54,628 nt of DNA from Microcaldota archaeon. Its GTDB lineage: Archaea; Micrarchaeota; Micrarchaeia; Anstonellales; Anstonellaceae. The stretch lies in contig JAOAJL010000007.1 of the NCBI GenBank assembly GCA_026414185.1, positions 1 to 54,628 of the forward strand, read 5' to 3'. A program made the translations under genes and the position numbers. A model generated the notes under the pieces. The model saw only the letters and a program-made list of their open reading frames with translations. It did no database searches and was not told the origin of the DNA. Every line of letters starts with the position of its first letter. The stretch's first letter is position 1. This document shows positions 39,122 through 47,302 of the stretch, in pieces.

Positions 39122-40609
39122 TCATACTAATTTTGTAATTCCCAGCAGTCTTGGCTCCCCCCCTATCAGAATTGAAAAGTCTTTCAGCAGCGTCAAAGTT
39201 ACAACTATGCTGTTTATTATGAACAGAAACATCAAGGCAAGAAGCTTGCCAGTTTCTGCAGTCGCATGTTCAAACTGTCTAAACGCAAACCGCGGTCCAG
39301 CGCTTACAATGGCACCTGTCGCATCCTTCATTCGCTGTATGAAGACGTTCTGCGTGCCCCTATCATACTGCTCCTCGTTCAATTTTCCAATCCTGTCTTT
39401 TTCTTCCATATCCCGCTTCAGCCTAACCTGCGTTTTTGTGGAAGGGTCATTTTGTGCCAGCTTCTCATTTTTCAATTTGGAGATATACTCCTCCTCTTTC
39501 TTCCCCTCTTCCGACAGGATAGTTTCAAGCCTACTTGAAAGCGCAGGATTGTCAATCGCTTCCTCGCAGAGCAAGAAAGACGAGGTCGCGTCAAGGAAAT
39601 CAGATACTGCTGGCTGGCATTTGTCTTCGTAGCAGGAATTCGTGCAACACTCCTGGTCGGTCTGGCAGCTTTCCCCCACTTTTTTATAGGCAGGGTCGCT
39701 GCACAAGGGGGGAGAATCCACCATATTCCACATATGCCAATTAAGCAGAATGGTAAGTGGAAATATGAAATAGGCTGCGAAAGCAACTGCCACGATTGTC
39801 GAGCCGGTCTTTCTTGTGAATGGAAAAACGCGCATCAATATCCCAAGTGGAAGAAAGTAGTTCAAGGCAGTCAGATCAATAAAGTTCAAAAGTATCTTCT
39901 GTGCGGCAGCCCCGCCTATTAGCGTTCCAAGCAAATCCACAATTACAGTGTTTGCCTCATTGATAAACGAAAAAAAGATCGGAAGAATAATGTTGTGTAT
40001 CTCAAATTCAACTTGGGGAACACCCCATATCATCACATTTATCTCAATGCTGAGTGTTCCTAAAAATCCACTCAGTATTTCAAATATCATCAAGCGCAGA
40101 TACCTTCCTACAAGCGCCGGCAGCAATACACCGTTGTTATCGCTTAGGGCATATGGAACGCCTACCGCTATGATATCCCAGAAACTCCATCTACATCCAA
40201 TAAAATAATCCGCCTGCCCTATCGCGAAGTTTCCTTTCTCATAGTAATAGCCGTTAATAGGGTCACCCCTCAATTCTCCGTGAAATTTAGTCCACTCCGG
40301 ACAGCTTTTTGGCATCCCGGCTGTTTTGGGGACAAGCCCATGCCCCACTTTATCAAATATGCCATTTGGTATTGTAAGAAGGATGCAGATAATCACTATA
40401 ATCGCACTTACCGCCAACTCACGCAACTCAAGCTTTGAAAATGCCTTAAGGGATGGCATAGAGAAAATTTCACTCATCATATAAGAAAGAGCGGTTATGA
40501 AAGCAGCTATCCCAAATGCCGCGATTATGGCTGGATTTTGGAAGAAGTTCTGCGCTCCATAAAGGATGAAATCCATCATTGCCAAGCCACCATCAGTTTC
40601 CTGCTTCAT
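39122..40609 (-). CDS. Polytopic membrane protein with Cys-rich insert, tandem paralog 1
   Basis: YFLPLGILMRVFPFTRKTGSTIVAVAFAAYFIFPLTILL; CQTDQECCTNSCYEDKC module; start placed at MKQETDGG. Confidence 0.7.
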   Translation of the reverse strand: MKQETDGGLAMMDFILYGAQNFFQNPAIIAAFGIAAFITALSYMMSEIFSMPSLKAFSKLELRELAVSAIIVIICILLTIPNGIFDKVGHGLVPKTAGMPKSCPEWTKFHGELRGDPINGYYYEKGNFAIGQADYFIGCRWSFWDIIAVGVPYALSDNNGVLLPALVGRYLRLMIFEILSGFLGTLSIEINVMIWGVPQVEFEIHNIILPIFFSFINEANTVIVDLLGTLIGGAAAQKILLNFIDLTALNYFLPLGILMRVFPFTRKTGSTIVAVAFAAYFIFPLTILLNWHMWNMVDSPPLCSDPAYKKVGESCQTDQECCTNSCYEDKCQPAVSDFLDATSSFLLCEEAIDNPALSSRLETILSEEGKKEEEYISKLKNEKLAQNDPSTKTQVRLKRDMEEKDRIGKLNEEQYDRGTQNVFIQRMKDATGAIVSAGPRFAFRQFEHATAETGKLLALMFLFIINSIVVTLTLLKDFSILIGGEPRLLGITKLV

Positions 40610-40644
40610 TACACAGCATAAACTTATAAGTCTGTCAAGCAAAA

Positions 40645-43600
40645 ATGGCTTTTGGTGAGTGTTTGGACTGGCGCAGGGCAGGGCTTGCATTGGCATTTGC
40701 CTTGCTAATGGTGTGCCAGCCCTTATTTTGCGATTATATATACAGCGACCTTCCCTACAAGACGCTGCTTTCTGCGAATGTCCGCTTCAATGAATTCACT
40801 GTTAAGCTGATTTATATTAACGTTTCTTACTACCAGAAGCCGGAGACCCAAAAAGTCCCGCGGTTTCCAAGCGTATATGGTGACAATTCGCAGGATGATT
40901 TTTCAGCAGCAGGTTTTCCGGTAGAGAATGGAGAAATATACTTCAAGTTTAACGGCCAGCGGGTATCTGAAAATGGCGGCGAAGAAGGGTGCTATCCAGC
41001 AAAGACGAATAGCAGCGGTATGGCAAGGTGCAAAATAAATTTTGTATGGGATTCATCAGAAGGAAAGTTTGTAAGCATAGACAAAATTAAAGATTGCGGC
41101 AACGTGGAAATAGAGTTTAAAGGCGGCTCTATCGGAGAACTTGACCTCAAACCTTCAAGCATGTCGCTTATTTTCTGCCCAAAGGAAAGCGAGGCGATTT
41201 CAGCATTCGGATCTGCAATTTATTCCGCCTTGACAAACAGACCGGCGGCTGCCTTCTTCTGTTTTACTGCGATGCTGATAAGCGGAATCCTTGTCGCCGC
41301 GATGTATTATTCAGGAAGGGACCCGCTATCCCTTTTTGACCTTACCACCCCGCGCCTTCCGAGAACAAAGCAAGGCAGAGTTTCTGGAGGCAAAGCTTCG
41401 TTTGCGGTAAGGACTGCGGCAGCAAGATATGCACAGATGAAAAAACAAGTAGAAAAACAGTATAAAAAACTGTTAGTAAAAACTGCGAAAAAGAACAAGA
41501 GGGACGTCGGAGCTGCAAAAAAGGAGTTAAAGGCGCTGCTCAAAGAGCTCAAGAGTCTGCGGGGGAAGGCAACCGATGAGGACATAAGAAGATTCCAAGA
41601 AAAGCTAAAGGCGCTTTTTGTAAAATACGGCCTCAATCCACAGAACAAGTATTACCGCGATGCTCTTTATTATGCATCTTCTCTTGTGAACATATACCTA
41701 TTTGCTGATATAGCATCGGGGGCGATGTCTGCTGCGCGCAGCGCAGAGGCGGGGGGAAGGCTTACACGGTTCATAGACGCAAAGTTGAAAAATCTCAGCG
41801 ATAGGCTTGCGGCAAACGACCAAAAATTGCAAAATATCAAAGGGGTCAAGCTCCTACTCCATGTTCCACTAATATTCGCAGTGCCAAAAATATCAAAGAA
41901 GATTCTGGATTCAGTCATGCTTAGACGAGCTGGCAAGAAGTGGATAAAATCAACTGCAAAGCTAACCATAGGGCAGGCGATATTCATCGCTGGAATAAAG
42001 AAAGAGGCACGGAAGGGAAAAGTCGCCATAACAGAAAATAGCTTCAGATGGTGGTTCAAAGGGGTGCGCCGGCTTTTTGACAAAGCCCCGTTTGAGTCTG
42101 AAGAAAGAAAGCTTACTTTGCTTGGGAAATGGTTCAAGTGGTATTACGGATGGGATTTCAAGAAATTCGTCCAAAAGCACGATATTTGGAGAAAAAAGCT
42201 TGATGAATACCGGGATGAAGTCAAAAGAGCAAGAGTACTAATAAGCGAATACCAAAACTCGCTGAAATTGCTTCTTGTAAAAGAGCTGCTTGATGAGCTT
42301 GTGCGCGAAGAGAGGGCAGAACGGTATCTTAAAGAAATATTGAAGAAGCTGGCGAAAAACAAGCAGCTGGATGAAAAAGAGATAAGAGACCTTGAAAAAT
42401 CTCTCACCGGTATATTCAAGCAAATCCGGGATTCTGCCTTAGCAAAAGCAGACAACCCAGCCGAAGCCGCAAGTCTGATGAGAAGTCTTGCAGACAAGTA
42501 TTTCCATGAACACAGGGCTCCTGAGGAAATAAGAAGGGAATTTGAAAAAATCATCAACCGAAATATCGCCCTTTTGAATGCGATTGGCCAGCATGGCGGA
42601 AAAGATGCGGCTGCTCTTCTAACAGAGCTTCTCAAAGCAGACGAGCGCCTTCGCGGCATGAACGTGGCTTCCCAGCTTCAAGAGATAAAGAAGTTACAAG
42701 ACGAACTAAACAGGGTTTACGGAATTTCAGTGCTGCTGCACGATGCCTTTTTGAGCGACCCGAAAAACTACGGAAAGGCAAAGGCAATCGAGCTTTCGCA
42801 CATAGAAGCCATCGTGGATTTTGAAGCAAGGCAGATGCTCCAAAAGATGAATGAAGCAGGCGATAAGAATGTCAAGAAGCTCATGCAAGGCGGCTTCCTC
42901 ACCAGAGAACTGATTGAAAGATACCTGGCGGAGCATAGAGAAGCGTACGAGTCCCTTGCCAAGACTGTCAACCAGAAGCTTCGCTCCATGGGCGGCATCC
43001 TGGAAGATTTTGTTGATAAAAAGATGGCAGAGGGCGATAAAACATTTTTCCTCAGGCTTGGTCTTGGCTATGCTTTTGACTCACAGGGGAAAAAATATGC
43101 AGTTGACAGTGTAAGAGAGTTTGAGTCCCACTTCATAAAAGAAGTGCGCAACCGGGTAATTAGAGAATTCTCCAAGCATGACACATTTGACAAGAGCTAC
43201 AATCCGAACGCCGACCTTGTAAGCCTCCTGAATCAAAAAATAGCGGAGCTGAGGTTACAAATAAACAGGCAGCTGGGTATGGATGAGCCGTCAATCCTGC
43301 CAGGCACAGATCCTGGCGGATCATTCCAATGCCGTCTTATAAACCGCATAGTTGGCATCCTGAATGATCCTGAGCTTAAAAAATTCATGAAAGAAAACGG
43401 CTTGGATTCCATAAAGGACATAAACGAGCTGGAGATGCTTTTCCGAGCAGGAGTAAAAGCGCCCGATTTCATCAGAGAAATTACAAAAGCCCTATTGAAA
43501 GCAAACAAAGCGCAACTTGAGCAAATTGCAGAGCTGTTGGCGACCAGCGAAGCTTCAAGGAACATGTTTCTCAAAAGCATGGAAACCGCAATCAGCAACA

Positions 43601-46600
43601 GAATCGCGGTGCTGGAGAGGCTCTCAAGCTTAGATTATGAGGACATCAAAGCCATTTGCAAGAGGCTCAATATCCAATTTTCCAGAGAGCTTTATGAGTC
43701 CAATCGGGCTGCATTGCATGAGCAGATAGTAGAGCGGCTTCCTCTGCTGAGGGACGAGGCTTTCTTTGGGAAGAGGGCGCTGGGCTTCATCTCCAGAAAA
43801 ACAGGGCTTGAGCCGGAAACCCTATGTCGTTCCTCACTAAGCGAAATAGTCCTGGTTTCCATTCTGGAAAAAAGCTTTGTCCAAACTACGAGATGGGCTG
43901 CTGAGGTATTAAAAATCAACTCAATGATCAACTACCGCTACGAAGGGCCCGCTTACTGGAAAATGTCGCTGGAGGAAATTGTCGGTCAATTGAGAGAAAA
44001 AGGCAAGATGCAACAGCAGATTGAGTGGGCAGCCCTCAGAAACCAGTTCCTTGCAAACCAATACGAAGGTAGCAGAGGCTATCATATAGAAACTCTTCTT
44101 TTTACAACGCGATGGATGAATCGCCTCGCAGAACAAGCCCTTGTCTATAGCCAAGGCAACGCGCCATGGGGCGGAACGATCCTTGCGAACTTCAATTCAG
44201 TTATGGACCACAACCGCTTCAGCTATCTTGCCAAGAAAGCCGTTTTCAGGAATTTGATTGACCATGAAAGCACACTTTTCCAGGACGCAGACTATGCGAT
44301 GAAGCTTGCCGCCCTGAAGGGCTGGACGAAAGAAGAAATAGAGGCAATACAGAAAAAGGACGCGAAGGCACTAGAACGTTTAAAGTCTATTGAATATGAT
44401 GCAGATGCATACGACCTTCTCATGAAACGCGGCTTGCAGATGCGGGATGTGCAGCAAGGGCTGGCGTACTGGATATCAAGCGACAAGATGGGGACTGTTC
44501 CGATAATCGAGTTTGACAAAGGAGAGCTTGAAAGGCAGGGGAAAGGGATAATTCTGCTTGCTGACAAAAAGGGGGACCATCTGAAAGAAGACATAAGGGA
44601 CTACAATCCTCTCCTTGCGCGGTTTAACATGTCCGATTACGCAAGCGTCGTAAACGGGCTTGTTCCAGTAAGGATTGTCTCTAAAGAAGGCGAGCCGCTG
44701 AAAATAAGGCGAGTGGACCCGCTGAAATTTCATGAAGTAGAAAGGTTTTATACAATAGGCGAGAGCAACATAAACAAAAGAAACGAGATTGCAAACATAA
44801 TCGCCGCCACAGGCTCGCTCAAATTCATGCACGTGACTGACTACCAAGTAAACTATGCGCCTCGCAGGCAGAGGATTGTCACATCAGTAGGTTCTGCGAT
44901 TGGCGGATTTGTCTTCGCAGTCTTCTATGACCACATAAAGCGCTTTAATGAGTGGTATGTGGCAGCCAACCGCTACCGCGACATGCTCTATGACCTTGAA
45001 AGGCAGATGAGCGGGATGAGGACTGCCGGAATAAAAAGATGGGACGCAAATGAAGCGCTCAGGCAATACGGGGCTGTTTTGGAAAGCGAGATGGAAGCGC
45101 TTGATAAGAAGAACCCAAGAAGCGGCGCCAGCCGCGCTGAAATACTGCGGGACCTAATAGTCAATCTCCAGAATACCGACAAGTCAAATTTCCTGAAAAG
45201 AAGCTATCTTGCCTACACGTATTCAGCCCACGCGATGGTTGAAAATGCAGTCCGTGAGGCAGAATTGGAAAAGAAAGCCCTCAAAATAATGCTTGATAAG
45301 GGCATAATAAGCAGAGATGAATACAGCCAGCTTCTCAATAGCAACGCCTGGAAGACCAGGCTTGATACTGTTTCTTCTGAGCTTCGGAGCTACGGGCTAG
45401 AGACAAGAAGCCTGGAGCGAGCTCTCAAAAGCGACTCCATTTCCGCATCCACAGCAATCTCAGCCCTGAAAGACTGCAATAGAGACGTTTCAAAAGAAAC
45501 AAGCACGTTCACAAAAGCGCTGATAGAAATGGGCGGTTCTGGGCAGATGACCAGAAGCATTTTCTCAACATGGAATCCCTCAACCACTTACAGATACACA
45601 GAAGGAATGCTTGCGAAGTCCCACTCCGCAATTGAGGCAAGCTGCATGCGCGATACTCGGACCGCTCTTGGGCAGAAGATAGGGCTTGAATACGCCTTCT
45701 ATATGGGATTTGATACCGGCCAGGGTATGTATGAAAACCCACGGACATACGCATCTTCGTTGTGGGAATACGAGCTTATTCCATACCTCCAATTTGTCGG
45801 GTGGGCACACAAGTTCTTCCTTCCGATTGCAAGCACATTTTACAGAGGTCAGGCAGGCATGTCTTCCTACTTTTTCAAGACCGAGCTTGAGCCAGGCTCG
45901 GCTGGCAAAGTCACAACTGACCTGTCTCTTCTCTTGCGCATAAAGAAAGGCGTGTCTGATTTTGCTTCCTCAACATGGCAAAATATCTCAAACTACGCAG
46001 GGGTTACGAATGTGGTGGGTGCCCTCCAGACCGGCGGCAGGATAAAATTTGACGAGCTTGGCAGGTCATATATAGACAAAGCGTGGTATTCAAACTTGGT
46101 CAAGCATTACGCTGTGCCGAGCGAATGGTACAGCACTTATGCCGCCATCCAGCGCCAAGCCAGTTTACAAGACAAAATAGCCGCCTCGGACATATTCAAA
46201 AAGAATGAAATAATCGTTGATGGCGAAGGGAAGAACGTCTATATGGGAGAGGATGGGAAGATTTACTATGGCAAAAAAGAAAAGGAAGAAGCCGAAAGAG
46301 CAGGGGTGAGCTTCGCAAATGAAGGCCAGCCGCTCAGAACGCATGACCTTGCAGAAGCGTGGGTTAAAACATTCAACGAATATATGTTCTCCTACGGGTC
46401 AAAAAAAGACGAGCTACGCGAGCAGCTTCGCGAATATGAAAACCTAATGAAGCCATATATGTATTCTCTTGTTGATTTTCGGGCAGAGGGGGCAAGGCGC
46501 GGAACCTCCGGCAAATACTTCATGGAAGACGGCTCGCGGTATCGTTTCATGAACCTTTATCTACCCAACTACATGAATGCCTGGATGGAAACTATATCGG

Positions 46601-47265
46601 TTCCAGGCGCCTTTGAGCTAAATCCGCTTGCCGGCGGAAAGGAGCTTGGGCCAAGAATCGCCGCAGACATCTCCCGCGCAGAAAAAGATTCGCGCCTTGG
46701 GCGCATGCAGGATGAGTTTGTTTTAAGATGGAATGAGGCGCTGCAAGACTTTATTGTCATAAACAACTCAACGATACATCAAGATGCAGTGCGGGACCAC
46801 TATTATTACCGCACTCCTGCCCTCCTTCACACCATAAAATACCAAAGCTATCTTGTTCGTTACGAATGGCTTGACCCGTGGCTTAGCCAATTGCCCGGTT
46901 ACAAATTCCTGCACCACAAGTTCTTTGAAGCCCGCAGAAGGCCGGAGCTTACGGACGAAGAAAACAGAAGGATGCGCACTGCGATGGCAACCTACCTGCC
47001 AACCTGGAGGGATGAGGAGATTTCCCAAAACATAGCGCTCAGAGAGGCAAATTACAATCCTGTTTTCCGTTCATATGAAAGCAGGGCGACATTTGCCCTT
47101 CAGCGGTTCTTCTACAAGCGAATAGACTCGTATATACACCGCTGCAGGCTGATACAGCGAAGCTACGGGCTGCCTGATGAATTGAGGGCGCGCTCCTCCA
47201 TGGCAATGTTAAACATGGAAGAGATGTTCCGGCTCACTTTACTGCTTGACAGTTCAATTTACTAA
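40645..47265 (+). CDS. Giant 2206-aa protein: signal peptide, about 170-aa ectodomain, one clear TM, very long charged helical region
   Basis: Single uninterrupted ORF; LALAFALLMVCQPLFC near the N-terminus; AAAFFCFTAMLISGILVAAMYYSG TM; K/E/R-rich beyond. Confidence 0.85.
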   Translation: MAFGECLDWRRAGLALAFALLMVCQPLFCDYIYSDLPYKTLLSANVRFNEFTVKLIYINVSYYQKPETQKVPRFPSVYGDNSQDDFSAAGFPVENGEIYFKFNGQRVSENGGEEGCYPAKTNSSGMARCKINFVWDSSEGKFVSIDKIKDCGNVEIEFKGGSIGELDLKPSSMSLIFCPKESEAISAFGSAIYSALTNRPAAAFFCFTAMLISGILVAAMYYSGRDPLSLFDLTTPRLPRTKQGRVSGGKASFAVRTAAARYAQMKKQVEKQYKKLLVKTAKKNKRDVGAAKKELKALLKELKSLRGKATDEDIRRFQEKLKALFVKYGLNPQNKYYRDALYYASSLVNIYLFADIASGAMSAARSAEAGGRLTRFIDAKLKNLSDRLAANDQKLQNIKGVKLLLHVPLIFAVPKISKKILDSVMLRRAGKKWIKSTAKLTIGQAIFIAGIKKEARKGKVAITENSFRWWFKGVRRLFDKAPFESEERKLTLLGKWFKWYYGWDFKKFVQKHDIWRKKLDEYRDEVKRARVLISEYQNSLKLLLVKELLDELVREERAERYLKEILKKLAKNKQLDEKEIRDLEKSLTGIFKQIRDSALAKADNPAEAASLMRSLADKYFHEHRAPEEIRREFEKIINRNIALLNAIGQHGGKDAAALLTELLKADERLRGMNVASQLQEIKKLQDELNRVYGISVLLHDAFLSDPKNYGKAKAIELSHIEAIVDFEARQMLQKMNEAGDKNVKKLMQGGFLTRELIERYLAEHREAYESLAKTVNQKLRSMGGILEDFVDKKMAEGDKTFFLRLGLGYAFDSQGKKYAVDSVREFESHFIKEVRNRVIREFSKHDTFDKSYNPNADLVSLLNQKIAELRLQINRQLGMDEPSILPGTDPGGSFQCRLINRIVGILNDPELKKFMKENGLDSIKDINELEMLFRAGVKAPDFIREITKALLKANKAQLEQIAELLATSEASRNMFLKSMETAISNRIAVLERLSSLDYEDIKAICKRLNIQFSRELYESNRAALHEQIVERLPLLRDEAFFGKRALGFISRKTGLEPETLCRSSLSEIVLVSILEKSFVQTTRWAAEVLKINSMINYRYEGPAYWKMSLEEIVGQLREKGKMQQQIEWAALRNQFLANQYEGSRGYHIETLLFTTRWMNRLAEQALVYSQGNAPWGGTILANFNSVMDHNRFSYLAKKAVFRNLIDHESTLFQDADYAMKLAALKGWTKEEIEAIQKKDAKALERLKSIEYDADAYDLLMKRGLQMRDVQQGLAYWISSDKMGTVPIIEFDKGELERQGKGIILLADKKGDHLKEDIRDYNPLLARFNMSDYASVVNGLVPVRIVSKEGEPLKIRRVDPLKFHEVERFYTIGESNINKRNEIANIIAATGSLKFMHVTDYQVNYAPRRQRIVTSVGSAIGGFVFAVFYDHIKRFNEWYVAANRYRDMLYDLERQMSGMRTAGIKRWDANEALRQYGAVLESEMEALDKKNPRSGASRAEILRDLIVNLQNTDKSNFLKRSYLAYTYSAHAMVENAVREAELEKKALKIMLDKGIISRDEYSQLLNSNAWKTRLDTVSSELRSYGLETRSLERALKSDSISASTAISALKDCNRDVSKETSTFTKALIEMGGSGQMTRSIFSTWNPSTTYRYTEGMLAKSHSAIEASCMRDTRTALGQKIGLEYAFYMGFDTGQGMYENPRTYASSLWEYELIPYLQFVGWAHKFFLPIASTFYRGQAGMSSYFFKTELEPGSAGKVTTDLSLLLRIKKGVSDFASSTWQNISNYAGVTNVVGALQTGGRIKFDELGRSYIDKAWYSNLVKHYAVPSEWYSTYAAIQRQASLQDKIAASDIFKKNEIIVDGEGKNVYMGEDGKIYYGKKEKEEAERAGVSFANEGQPLRTHDLAEAWVKTFNEYMFSYGSKKDELREQLREYENLMKPYMYSLVDFRAEGARRGTSGKYFMEDGSRYRFMNLYLPNYMNAWMETISVPGAFELNPLAGGKELGPRIAADISRAEKDSRLGRMQDEFVLRWNEALQDFIVINNSTIHQDAVRDHYYYRTPALLHTIKYQSYLVRYEWLDPWLSQLPGYKFLHHKFFEARRRPELTDEENRRMRTAMATYLPTWRDEEISQNIALREANYNPVFRSYESRATFALQRFFYKRIDSYIHRCRLIQRSYGLPDELRARSSMAMLNMEEMFRLTLLLDSSIY

Positions 47266-47302
47266 CCTTATGATTAAAAAACGCATCTGGAAAGTGATTG
47301 TC

